From positions 620,001 to 684,000 of the forward strand of contig NZ_JABCJE010000002.1 in the NCBI RefSeq assembly GCF_013377535.1: a stretch of DNA of 64,000 bases. Reading direction: 5' to 3'. Position 1 is the stretch's first letter. The number at the start of each line of letters is the position of its first letter. The DNA is from Donghicola mangrovi (GTDB taxonomy: Bacteria > Pseudomonadota > Alphaproteobacteria > Rhodobacterales > Rhodobacteraceae). Under the pieces are notes generated by a model. It saw only the letters and a list, made by a program, of their open reading frames with translations, was not told where the DNA came from and searched no databases. A program made the translations under genes and the position numbers. Shown here piece after piece: positions 24,845-32,628 of the stretch.

Positions 24845-25810
24845 ATGAAAGTACTTATTATCGGAGGCGGTGGCCTCGTCGGTCAGAAACTGGCCAAATC
24901 GCTGGCCGCCCGCGGGGAACTGCGCGGCCAGAGCATCGACAGCCTCGTGCTGGCCGATGTGGTGGACCCCGCGCAGATCGAGGCGCCCTTTGCTGTCGAA
25001 ACCGTCACCTGCGACATCGCCGATCCGGCTAGCGTTGGTTCTGTGATCGATGAAGAGACAGACGTGATCTACCTACTGGCTGCCATCGTCTCGGGCCAAG
25101 CCGAAGAAGACATGGATCTGGGCTACAAGATCAACATGATGGGCACGATGAACGTGCTGGAGCGCTGCCGCGAACTGGGCACCAAGCCGGTCGTGGTCTT
25201 CACTTCGTCCATCGCCGTTTATGGCGGCGAGGTCGCGGACCCCATCATCGACGACAGCTTCCTGAACCCCCAGACCAGCTATGGCGCGCAAAAGGCCATC
25301 GGCGAGCTGCTGCTGAACGACTACAGCCGCAAGGGCATCGTGGACGGGCGCGGCTTCCGCCTACCAACCATCTCGGTCCGTCCGGGCAAACCGAACCGCG
25401 CGGCCAGCAGCTTTATGTCGTCGATCATTCGCGAACCCCTGAACGGCCAAGAGGCAGTGTGCCCTGTCGATCCCAGCTTCGCGCACTTCTACCTGAGCCC
25501 GCGCAAATGCATCGAAAACCTCATCAAGGGCGCTGAAATCCCCGAAGAGGATTTGGGCCAGAACCGCTGCATGATGATGCCGGGCCGGACTTGGACCATC
25601 GGAGAGATTGTCGAGGCGCTACGCAATGTCTGCGGGCCTGAGCCCGAGAAGCTGATCCGTTGGGAGGAGCAGCCCGACATCCTCGCGATCGTCAAAGGCT
25701 GGCGGTATGACATCCAGCCGTCCAAGGCGCTAAAACTGGGCCTGACTGCGGATGAGAGTTTCGAGGAGAACATCCGCTACTACCTCGAAGACGACAAACC
25801 CAACGCCTGA
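24845..25810 (+). CDS. denD: D-erythronate dehydrogenase-like, NAD-dependent epimerase/dehydratase family
   Basis: The 321-residue extended SDR has the nucleotide loop IIGGGGLVGQ (residues 5-14) and the catalytic Tyr/Lys in SYGAQKAIGELLL. The SSIAVYGG stretch and GFRLPTISVRPGKPN fit DenD, which oxidises D-erythronate to 2-oxo-D-erythronate. The products of otnI, otnK and otnC encoded at 28894-31564 complete that pathway to dihydroxyacetone phosphate. I chose the ATG at 24845, with GGGAGGAG 7 nt upstream; a TTG codon precedes it in frame. Confidence 0.83.
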   Translation: MKVLIIGGGGLVGQKLAKSLAARGELRGQSIDSLVLADVVDPAQIEAPFAVETVTCDIADPASVGSVIDEETDVIYLLAAIVSGQAEEDMDLGYKINMMGTMNVLERCRELGTKPVVVFTSSIAVYGGEVADPIIDDSFLNPQTSYGAQKAIGELLLNDYSRKGIVDGRGFRLPTISVRPGKPNRAASSFMSSIIREPLNGQEAVCPVDPSFAHFYLSPRKCIENLIKGAEIPEEDLGQNRCMMMPGRTWTIGEIVEALRNVCGPEPEKLIRWEEQPDILAIVKGWRYDIQPSKALKLGLTADESFEENIRYYLEDDKPNA

Positions 25811-25816
25811 AACAAA

Positions 25817-25842
25817 AAGGCCCGCCAGAACCGGCGGGCCTT
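25817..25842. terminator. bidirectional intrinsic terminator
   Basis: A perfect 10-bp stem (AAGGCCCGCC/GGCGGGCCTT, 6-nt loop) lies between the convergent denD and HpaI-type aldolase genes. TTCTTCTTT follows on the plus strand and TTTTTGTTTC on the minus strand, so it can end both transcripts. Confidence 0.88.
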
Positions 25843-25863
25843 CTTCTTTGGATGCGGGGGGCG

Positions 25864-26637
25864 TTACTTGAACGCCTCGACCGCCTTTTTCAGTTGCTCC
25901 CGCGCGACGCGCTGCAGGGCCACCATATCCACATCCACCGCCGTAAAGACGCTGCCCGCCTGAACCGCCATCGCATTCAGTTCGGGGTCGGTCGACAGGA
26001 AGCCAGCAGGTTTGCCGCAAGCACGGATGCGTTTGATGGCGTCCACGATGGCCGCTTTGACATCCTCGTGCCGTGCGTTCCCCGCATGACCGAGCGAGGC
26101 CGACAGGTCCGCAGGCCCGATGAACACCCCGTCCACGCCGGGCGTGTTCACAATCGCCTCAAGGTTATCGAGCCCCTTCTGGGTTTCGATCTGGACGAGC
26201 AGGCAAATCTCGTCCCGCGCGTTGGTGAAATAGCCCGGCACGGTGCCGAACCTGTTCGCCCGGGTCGAGCCGCCCATCCCGCGAAACCCGCGGGGAGCAT
26301 AGTCCACAGCCTCGGCCGCATAGGCGGCCTCTTCGGCGGTCTGGACATAGGGGATCAGCAGGTTCTGCGCACCAATGTCCAACAGGCGCTTGATCTCGGC
26401 CCCGTTCAGCTCGGTCGGGCGAACCATGGGTGCGGTACCATAGGCCGACATCGCCTGCAGCATGTTCAGGATGCTAACCACGTCATTCGGCGTGTGCTCG
26501 CAATCCAAGAGCATCCAGTCATAGCCGACATTGGCCAGCATCTCGGTCGCGGCATTGTCGCGGATGGTGGACCAGAGGCCGATCTGCTGCTGACCGGCCA
26601 TGATCGCGCGTTTGAACGGGTTGGCGATCTGCTCCAT
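25864..26637 (-). CDS. HpcH/HpaI-family class II aldolase
   Basis: The 257-residue TIM-barrel protein has MLLDCEHTPND, the substrate Arg in APMVRPTE and the metal Glu in VQIETQKGLDN, followed by GVFIGPADLSASLGH. The family performs reversible pyruvate-dependent aldol cleavage, for example of 2-keto-3-deoxyglucarate or 4-hydroxy-2-oxoheptanedioate. It would yield pyruvate plus an aldehyde from a 2-keto-3-deoxy or 4-hydroxy-2-oxo acid. It shares one base with the dehydrogenase gene before it and is the last gene of the three-gene minus-strand operon. Confidence 0.86.
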   Translation of the reverse strand: MEQIANPFKRAIMAGQQQIGLWSTIRDNAATEMLANVGYDWMLLDCEHTPNDVVSILNMLQAMSAYGTAPMVRPTELNGAEIKRLLDIGAQNLLIPYVQTAEEAAYAAEAVDYAPRGFRGMGGSTRANRFGTVPGYFTNARDEICLLVQIETQKGLDNLEAIVNTPGVDGVFIGPADLSASLGHAGNARHEDVKAAIVDAIKRIRACGKPAGFLSTDPELNAMAVQAGSVFTAVDVDMVALQRVAREQLKKAVEAFK

Positions 26638-27581
26638 CAGTTCACCGGCGTGACGAGCGCATCGCCGTTAAAGAACGCGGTGACGTTGGACAGCTGAACC
26701 TCTGCCATAGCGCGGCGGGTTTCGTGGGTGCCGGAGCCTTGGTGCGGCTGCAGGACCACGTTGGTCAGCTCGTAGAAGCGTTCGTTAATGTGCGGCTCGT
26801 TGATGAACACATCAAGGCCCGCGCCCGCAATCGCGCCGCTTTCCAGCGCGTCCAGCATCGCCTCTTCATCGATGGTGGTGCCGCGGCTGATGTTGATGAT
26901 CACACCGTTCGGGCCAAGTGCGTTGATAACCTCGCGGCTGACGTAGCCTTCGGTTTCCTTGCCGCCGACCAGAGCCACAACGAACCAGTCCACAGCTTCG
27001 GCCAGGCTCTTGGCGTCGGCGTGATAGGTCCAGCCGGGGGTCTGTTTTTCACTGCGCGAGTGGTAGTGGATGTCCATCTTGAACGCCGCCAGACGGTCGG
27101 CGATTTCTCGGCCGATCCGGCCCATGCCGCAGATACCGACGGTGCCGCCAGTCATCTTGCGGTTCAAAGGCAGGCTGCCGCCGCCAGCCCAACGGCCGGA
27201 GCGGGTCAGGTTATCACCCTCGATCATGTTGCGGGTCTGGGTCAGCATCAGAGCCACCGCCAGATCCGCCACGTCATCGTTCAGAACATCGGGGGTGTTG
27301 GTGACTTTGATCCCGCGCTCGCTGGCCGCAACCACGTCAATCGCGTCATAGCCCACGCCGAAGTTCGCGATCAGGCCAAGGTTCGACAGCGGGTCCATCG
27401 CCGCGCCGCCAAAGGGGGCGTGACCCTTGAACACCACAGCGGTGATGCCATCGCGCACAGCCGCATCCAGCGCCGCGATATCAGCGGGGGTCGCGGCATA
27501 GGTGTTGGGGTAATTTGCGTCGAACCGCGCGCGCTCTTCCTCGTTGAAGGCACCACAGACAAGCAGTTTTACATCGGACAT
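26637..27581 (-). CDS. D-2-hydroxyacid dehydrogenase (glyoxylate/hydroxypyruvate reductase-like)
   Basis: The 314-residue D-isomer 2-hydroxyacid dehydrogenase has GICGMGRIGREIADRL for NAD(P). The catalytic triad is visible: Arg in ISRGTTID, Glu in FINEP and His in LQPHQGSGT. Members reduce glyoxylate or hydroxypyruvate. In this operon it could reduce the aldehyde/keto product of the aldolase or balance the aminotransferase. AAGGAAATG precedes the start, 21 nt after the aminotransferase stop. Confidence 0.87.
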   Translation of the reverse strand: MSDVKLLVCGAFNEEERARFDANYPNTYAATPADIAALDAAVRDGITAVVFKGHAPFGGAAMDPLSNLGLIANFGVGYDAIDVVAASERGIKVTNTPDVLNDDVADLAVALMLTQTRNMIEGDNLTRSGRWAGGGSLPLNRKMTGGTVGICGMGRIGREIADRLAAFKMDIHYHSRSEKQTPGWTYHADAKSLAEAVDWFVVALVGGKETEGYVSREVINALGPNGVIINISRGTTIDEEAMLDALESGAIAGAGLDVFINEPHINERFYELTNVVLQPHQGSGTHETRRAMAEVQLSNVTAFFNGDALVTPVN

Positions 27582-27602
27582 TTCACATTTCCTTTCCGTG
27601 GT

Positions 27603-28772
27603 TTAGAGCAATTTCCTGATGCGACTGATCGCTTCAAGAATATTCTCGGTCGAGTTCGCGTAGGAGAAGCGCAGATACCCTTCGCCCCACGCGCCAAAGG
27701 ACGTCCCGGCAACGGTCGCAACCCCCGCCTCGTCCAGAAATTTATCCTGCGCCTGTTTCGAGGTCAGGCCGGTCCCCTCGATATTCGGGAAGGCATAGAA
27801 GGCCCCCGCGGCATCGGCGCAGCGTACACCGGGCAGGTCGTTCAGGGCGTCCACGATCACTTGGCGGCGGGCGTCGAACTGGGCCACCATGGCGGTCACG
27901 CAGTCCTGCGGTCCGGCCAAAGCGGCGAGCCCCGCGAACTGGGTCGGCGCGTTCACGCAGGAGTGGTCGTTGATGCAGAGGCGCGTCACGTGGTCCACCG
28001 CCGCATCAGGCCAAACCGCGTAGCCAAGGCGCCAGCCGGTCATGGCATAGGTCTTGGACCAGCCATCCAGCATGATCAGGCGGTCGCGGATTTCGGGGTA
28101 TTGCAGCAGGCTGACGTGTTCCCGCCCGCCATAGAGCATGTTGCTGTAAATCTCGTCCGACATCAGGGCCACGTGGGGGTGATCCATCAGGCCCGCCACC
28201 AGCTTGTCGATTTCCTCTTTCGGCGTGACACCGCCCGTGGGGTTCGCAGGGCTGTTGATGATGATCAGGCGGGTGCGTTCGGTGATCTGGGACAGAACCT
28301 GTTCGGCGCTGAAGGCAAAACCGTTCTTTTCCTCCAAGGCAATCGGCACGGGCGTCGCGCCGCTGTACTTGATTACGGATTCATAGATCGGAAAGCCCGG
28401 ATTGGGGTACATGATCTCGGCGCCCGGTTGGCCGAACATCATCACCGCAAAGAACATCGTCGGCTTGCCACCCGGCACGACGACCACGTTGTCAGGATTC
28501 ACTTCAACCCCGTGACGGCGGTTCAGGTCGGCGGCAACAGCCTCGCGCAGCACCGGCAGACCGTTCGCGGGCGTGTAGCCGTGGTGGCCATCGCGGATCG
28601 CCTTGATCGCGGCTTCGGAGATATGCTCGGGCGTTTTGAAGTCCGGCTGCCCGATCCCGAGGTTGATGATATCTTTGCCCTGCTGCGCCAGAGCCTGCGC
28701 CCGCGCCAGCACCACAAAGGCGGACTCGGTTCCCAGACGCGACAGACTGTCGGCGAAAATCATGCCTGACAT
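27603..28772 (-). CDS. class I/II PLP-dependent aminotransferase (AspC-like)
   Basis: The 389-residue aminotransferase has LGIGQPDFKTPEHI near residue 38, NSPANPTGG, SDEIYSNM and the PLP Lys in DGWSKTYAMTGWRLGY. The general fold is that of aspartate/aromatic aminotransferases; the amino donor and acceptor cannot be set from sequence. GGGGAGGGACC lies directly before the ATG at 28772; an in-frame ATG at 28763 is less well placed. Operator 6 and a GGAG-loop hairpin lie upstream, so it heads the operon. Confidence 0.85.
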   Translation of the reverse strand: MSGMIFADSLSRLGTESAFVVLARAQALAQQGKDIINLGIGQPDFKTPEHISEAAIKAIRDGHHGYTPANGLPVLREAVAADLNRRHGVEVNPDNVVVVPGGKPTMFFAVMMFGQPGAEIMYPNPGFPIYESVIKYSGATPVPIALEEKNGFAFSAEQVLSQITERTRLIIINSPANPTGGVTPKEEIDKLVAGLMDHPHVALMSDEIYSNMLYGGREHVSLLQYPEIRDRLIMLDGWSKTYAMTGWRLGYAVWPDAAVDHVTRLCINDHSCVNAPTQFAGLAALAGPQDCVTAMVAQFDARRQVIVDALNDLPGVRCADAAGAFYAFPNIEGTGLTSKQAQDKFLDEAGVATVAGTSFGAWGEGYLRFSYANSTENILEAISRIRKLL

Positions 28773-28801
28773 GGTCCCTCCCCATAGGCTGATTAAAGTG
28801 C

Positions 28802-28828
28802 CGGAGCGGGCCCCTCCTTCCCGCTCCG
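28802..28828 (-). promoter_or_regulatory. leader hairpin, loop AAGGAGGGG
   Basis: On the sense (minus) strand a perfect 9-bp stem (CGGAGCGGG/CCCGCTCCG) carries the loop AAGGAGGGG. It sits between operator 6 and the aminotransferase start, 29 nt before the ATG. The order operator, hairpin, ribosome-binding site is the same as in the leaders at 4805 and 15591. Confidence 0.6.
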
Positions 28829-28842
28829 ACTGGGTTTGGAAA

Positions 28843-28856
28843 TTTGGTATACCAAA
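28843..28856. promoter_or_regulatory. TGGTATACCA operator 6 (14-bp perfect palindrome)
   Basis: TTTGGTATACCAAA lies upstream of the aminotransferase operon and 38 bp past the end of otnI. It has the same 14 bases as operator 1. Confidence 0.82.
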
Positions 28857-28893
28857 ATTTCCAACCTGAAAAGCCCCGAGTTTCGGGAAATTC

Positions 28894-29655
28894 TCAGAGG
28901 TACTTTTTCAGCCAGCCCAAGGTTTGATCCGTGGGTTTGCCCGGCTTGTATTCAGCCCCGATGGGCGCGGAATATTCAAGATCGGCAATCAGTTGCAGAA
29001 CATAGCTATAGTCCAGCTCGCCATGATCGGGTTGCGCTCGGTCGGGGACCGAGGCGATCTGGATGTGCCCGATCTTGGGCAGCAGGTCGCGCAGGGTGTT
29101 GCTCAGATCGCCCTGCATCAACTGCATATGATAGCAGTCGAACATGATCTTGATGTTGGGTTCGTCCACCATGTCGATGATCCGCTGCGCCTCGGCGGTC
29201 GAGGTCAGGAAGTACCCCGGCACGTCATAGGTGTTCAGAGGCTCGATCAGGATGGTGATGCCAAAGGGCGCTGCCCGTTCGCAGGCATAGCGCAGGTTCT
29301 GTACAAAGGCTTTGGCGGCCTCTGCCCCCTTGGACTTGCCAGCCATGACGTGGATGCATTTAGTGCCGGTGGCGTTGGCATAGGCGACGGCCTGGTCGAT
29401 GGCAGCGCGCCCCTCGTCCATACGGTCGGGCAATGCACACAGGCCGAAATCGCCCTCATCCAGATCGCCCGGATGGGTGTTCAGCCCCAGCATGGTCATG
29501 CCGGTTTCCTTGAGCGCCTCGCGCACCTTTTTGGCGGGGGTGTCATAGGGCCAGTGGCATTCCACATCCGAAAATCCGGCCTGTTTCGCGGCGCGGATGG
29601 CGTCGGGCAATTCCAGTTCCCGCCAGAGGAACCCGAGGTTGGCAGAGAATTTCAT
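28894..29655 (-). CDS. otnI: 2-oxo-tetronate isomerase / hydroxypyruvate isomerase-like
   Basis: The 253-residue TIM barrel of the hydroxypyruvate isomerase family has FSANLGFLWRELELPDAI at the start. The metal/acid residues lie in ILIEPLNTYDVPGYF, KIMFDCYHMQ, HIQIASVPDR and IGAEYKP. In the acid-sugar pathway OtnI converts 2-oxo-tetronate to 3-oxo-tetronate. I chose the ATG at 29655, which shares a base with the otnC stop (TGATG); a GTG at 29664 is possible. It is the last gene of the ltnD-otnK-otnC-otnI operon. Confidence 0.88.
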   Translation of the reverse strand: MKFSANLGFLWRELELPDAIRAAKQAGFSDVECHWPYDTPAKKVREALKETGMTMLGLNTHPGDLDEGDFGLCALPDRMDEGRAAIDQAVAYANATGTKCIHVMAGKSKGAEAAKAFVQNLRYACERAAPFGITILIEPLNTYDVPGYFLTSTAEAQRIIDMVDEPNIKIMFDCYHMQLMQGDLSNTLRDLLPKIGHIQIASVPDRAQPDHGELDYSYVLQLIADLEYSAPIGAEYKPGKPTDQTLGWLKKYL

Positions 29656-30302
29656 CAGTCCCACTCCACATCATATTTGGTGACGATCTGCTGGACCATG
29701 TCGGGGCTCAGCATCTTGGCATCATAGCCGCGCATCAGGATGGCCAGACGCGCGGTGTCCTCGAGTTCTTCGATGGCGTTGCAGGCGGATTCTACGTCCT
29801 TGGCGGCCACAACAGGGCCGTGATTGGCGAGCATGACCGCGCTGCGTTTACCCGCCAGCCCGCGCACCGCATCGCCCATCGCTGGATCTCCGGGGATGAA
29901 GAACGGCAGAAGCTTGACCTTGCCCAGTTTCATGATCGCATAGGGCGTCAGGGGCGGCAGGAAGTTATCCTCGTCCACCTCGGGCATCAGGGACCACGCG
30001 ACCGAGTGGCAGGAGTGCAGGTGCACCACCGCGCCGGTCTTGTTCCGCGTCTCGTAGAAGGCCGAATGTAGGGGCATCTCCTTGGTCGGTTTGTCGCCAC
30101 TGATCAGAGTGCCATTTGCGTCAAACCGCGACAGCCGCGCCGGATCAAGACGCCCGAAACTGGTCCCAGTGGGCGACACCAAGAGCCCGCCATCGGGCGT
30201 GCGGGCCGAGATATTGCCGGTCGAGCCCCCTGTCAGACCGCGGTCGAACAGGGATTTCGCCAGCATGCACATCTCTTCGCGCAGCTTGGTTTCTTCGGTC
30301 AT
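29655..30302 (-). CDS. otnC: 3-oxo-tetronate 4-phosphate decarboxylase (class II aldolase fold)
   Basis: The 215-residue protein of the class II aldolase/adducin family has GGSTGNISARTPDGGLLVSPTGTSFG. The zinc His pair lies in VVHLHSCHS and a third His in MLANHGPVV. In operons with the DUF1537 kinase it decarboxylates 3-oxo-tetronate 4-phosphate to dihydroxyacetone phosphate. It overlaps the kinase stop by ATGA. The upstream open frame to 30410 lies inside otnK and was not used. Confidence 0.88.
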   Translation of the reverse strand: MTEETKLREEMCMLAKSLFDRGLTGGSTGNISARTPDGGLLVSPTGTSFGRLDPARLSRFDANGTLISGDKPTKEMPLHSAFYETRNKTGAVVHLHSCHSVAWSLMPEVDEDNFLPPLTPYAIMKLGKVKLLPFFIPGDPAMGDAVRGLAGKRSAVMLANHGPVVAAKDVESACNAIEELEDTARLAILMRGYDAKMLSPDMVQQIVTKYDVEWD

Positions 30303-31564
30303 TGATCCTCCAGCACCTTTAGCGCGTCGGCAAAGAAGCCCTCTTTGCCAAAGTTGCCGGATTTCAGGGTCAAAGCAATCTTTTCCCCGTCGCTTTCCGC
30401 ATAGGTCCACGGCACGCCGGGCGCGATTTCCTGCCCGATGTCCAGACGTGTGACCCCCAGAGCCTGTGTGACCGCGCCACTGGTTTCACCACCCGCCACG
30501 ACGAACCGACGGGCACCGGCGCTAAAGGCCGCTTGGGCCAGTTCAGCCAGCGCGTTTTCGATCATCTCGCCCACTTCGGCGACGCCAAAGGCCTCTTGCG
30601 CCTTGCGGACGGTGTCAGGCTCGGCAGTAGCGTAGAACAAGGGGGCTTGGCTCAGGTTCTGCTTGGCCAGCCATGCCAACGCAGGGCCGATCCCGCGCTT
30701 GTCCAGATCAAAGGCATCAAGGCGATAGCTGGGGGCATTCACGCTGTATTCGCAGACCTGCGCGCGGGTCATGGCTGAACAGCTGCCCGACAGAACGATG
30801 GTCTTGTTCGGAAGATCGGGACGCACGGCGCGTTCGGCATCGGCGGCCAGTACCCCATCGCGGACGTATAGCGCGGGCAAAGGCATCGCCACTGCGCTGC
30901 CGCCGGTCATCAGGGGCATGTCGCGGCAGGCCTCGGCGATCGTGTACAGATCCTCGTCCGCCACAGCGTCGATGACCACATGGGCCACACCTTGGTCCTG
31001 AAGTTCGGCCAAACGGGCGCGCAGGGCTTCGGTCCCGCGGGCCACAGCCAGACGGTTCGCCAAGCCCACCTGCCCCGTCACCTGCGGCGCAAGCAGACGC
31101 ATCAGGTTGCTGTCGCGCATGGGGGTCAGGGGGTGATCCTTCATCGGGCTTTCCGCCAGCGGCAGCTCCCCGACAAAGAGGTTCCCCATGAAAATCGCCC
31201 GCCCGTTTTCGGGGAAGGCAGGGCAATACATGGTCTGCGATGCGCCAAGGTCATCCATCAGCGCCTCGGCAACGGGGCCAATGTTGCCCTCGGCCGTACT
31301 GTCGAAGGTCGAGCAATATTTCCAGAAGAACCGCTGCGCCCCTGCCCGTTTCAGCCAGCCCAGAGCCAAACGGCACTGCGCCACGGCCTCGTCCACGGGC
31401 GCGGTGCGGCATTTCAGGGCAATGACTTCGAAAGGGGCCGTGTCGGTGGGCTCTTCTTCGGGGATGCCCATGCGCAGGGACACGCGGACGCCTGAACGGG
31501 CCAAAAGGCCCGCCAGATCGGTTGCACCGGTAAAATCGTCGGCAATACAGCCAAGTACGGTCAT
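30299..31564 (-). CDS. otnK: 3-oxo-tetronate 4-kinase (four-carbon acid sugar kinase, former DUF1537)
   Basis: The 421-residue kinase has the N-terminal substrate domain with CIADDFTGATDLAGLL and KYCSTFDSTAEGNIG. The C-terminal nucleotide domain has VLSGSCSAMTRAQ and VVAGGETSGAVTQALG. These are the hallmarks of the four-carbon acid sugar kinase family. It phosphorylates 3-oxo-tetronate at C4 before decarboxylation by OtnC. The ATG at 31564 starts 2 nt after the ltnD stop; a longer frame runs into ltnD and is not used. Confidence 0.93.
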   Translation of the reverse strand: MTVLGCIADDFTGATDLAGLLARSGVRVSLRMGIPEEEPTDTAPFEVIALKCRTAPVDEAVAQCRLALGWLKRAGAQRFFWKYCSTFDSTAEGNIGPVAEALMDDLGASQTMYCPAFPENGRAIFMGNLFVGELPLAESPMKDHPLTPMRDSNLMRLLAPQVTGQVGLANRLAVARGTEALRARLAELQDQGVAHVVIDAVADEDLYTIAEACRDMPLMTGGSAVAMPLPALYVRDGVLAADAERAVRPDLPNKTIVLSGSCSAMTRAQVCEYSVNAPSYRLDAFDLDKRGIGPALAWLAKQNLSQAPLFYATAEPDTVRKAQEAFGVAEVGEMIENALAELAQAAFSAGARRFVVAGGETSGAVTQALGVTRLDIGQEIAPGVPWTYAESDGEKIALTLKSGNFGKEGFFADALKVLEDQ

Positions 31565-31566
31565 GG

Positions 31567-32469
31567 TTACTCCTGTCCAGGTAATGTCAGGCCCGCCATT
31601 GCGGCATAGACCTTGGCGATGGCAGCGTCGTCTTCGGCCCCCAGCCCCATGCCTTGGGCGGCCAGATACATCTGCAGCGCCGCGCCCGAAATCGGCGCGC
31701 TGAATTTCGCGCTGCGGGCGATGTCCTGCACGATACCAAGGTCCTTGGGCCAGATGTTGACCTGACTTTTGGGGGAATAGTCGTTGTCGATGATGTGGGG
31801 CGTGCGGTTTTCCAGCGCCCAAGAAGTGCCCGCGGATTTGGTGATCACCTCGTAGAAGCGCTTGGGATCAACGCCTTGGGTCATGCCAAAGGTCAGTGCC
31901 TCGGCCATGGTGGCGATGTGGACGCCAACGAGTAGCTGGTTCACCGCCTTCATCGCGCTGCCAGCACCGGCGCTGTCGCCCATTTCAAAAACGTCGCTGG
32001 CCATGCCATCGAGGGCGGGTTTCAACGCGGTAAAGGTTTCTGCCGTGCCCGATGCCAGCACCGACAGAGCCCCATCCGCCGCACGGATCGGACCGCCAGA
32101 AATCGGAGCGTCCAGATAGAGCACGCCGTTTTCGGCGCACTGGGCCTCCATCCGGCGGGCGAAATCGGGGGCGACGGTGGCACAGCTCATGACAGCAGCG
32201 CCTTTGCGCAGCATGGGAACCGCGCCGCCATCGCCAAACAGAACCGCTTCGGTCTGGGCTGCGTTCAGGACCACGGTGACAACCGCATCCAGATCGCCTG
32301 CCACGTCGGCCAGCGCCCCCTCGGCCCCGCCAGCCTCGCGGAATTTCTGCGCCTGTGCGGGGTTGATGTCAAAACCATAGACGGTCAGCCCGGCTCGCAG
32401 CAGCGAACTGGCCACCCCGTAGCCCATCGACCCCAAGCCAATCACGGCCACCTTGTAATCTGCGCCCAT
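31567..32469 (-). CDS. ltnD: L-threonate 2-dehydrogenase
   Basis: The 300-residue beta-hydroxyacid dehydrogenase has AVIGLGSMGYGVASSL at the N-terminus, DAPISGGPIRAADGAL and the catalytic Lys in GAGSAMKAVNQLL. The Gln at the end of that motif, in place of the usual Asn, is typical of LtnD-type enzymes. It oxidises L-threonate to 2-oxo-L-threonate for OtnI/OtnK/OtnC. I chose the ATG at 32469 because GAGGAGGGG precedes it by 3-7 nt; the frame is open to 32490. It heads the operon, divergent from the LacI-type regulator. Confidence 0.9.
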   Translation of the reverse strand: MGADYKVAVIGLGSMGYGVASSLLRAGLTVYGFDINPAQAQKFREAGGAEGALADVAGDLDAVVTVVLNAAQTEAVLFGDGGAVPMLRKGAAVMSCATVAPDFARRMEAQCAENGVLYLDAPISGGPIRAADGALSVLASGTAETFTALKPALDGMASDVFEMGDSAGAGSAMKAVNQLLVGVHIATMAEALTFGMTQGVDPKRFYEVITKSAGTSWALENRTPHIIDNDYSPKSQVNIWPKDLGIVQDIARSAKFSAPISGAALQMYLAAQGMGLGAEDDAAIAKVYAAMAGLTLPGQE

Positions 32470-32524
32470 CTGCCCCTCCTCTGAACCCAATGGCGTGCGG
32501 ATACCGTGGCGCCCTCCCAGACTC

Positions 32525-32538
32525 CGTTACCGGTACCG
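32525..32538. promoter_or_regulatory. GntR(LacI)-type operator candidate
   Basis: CGTTACCGGTACCG is palindromic with one mismatched pair. It matches 11 of the central 12 bases (GTTACCGGTAAC) of the operator read by E. coli GntR/IdnR-type LacI-family regulators. It lies between divergent ltnD and the LacI-family gene. Confidence 0.6.
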
Positions 32539-32628
32539 AATTGTGGTATGGGTAGACCCCAAGAAGGGGTGCGTCAAGCCTGCATCCCGTGTAGAACACT
32601 TCAAATCGTCACCCTGAGAGGGAACAGG

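Noticed and set aside
26724-28769. Long plus-strand open frame of 681 codons across the dehydrogenase and aminotransferase genes
   Set aside because: It is the antisense shadow of two well-recognised genes; its product is rich in His, Arg and Gly without any domain and has no ribosome-binding site.
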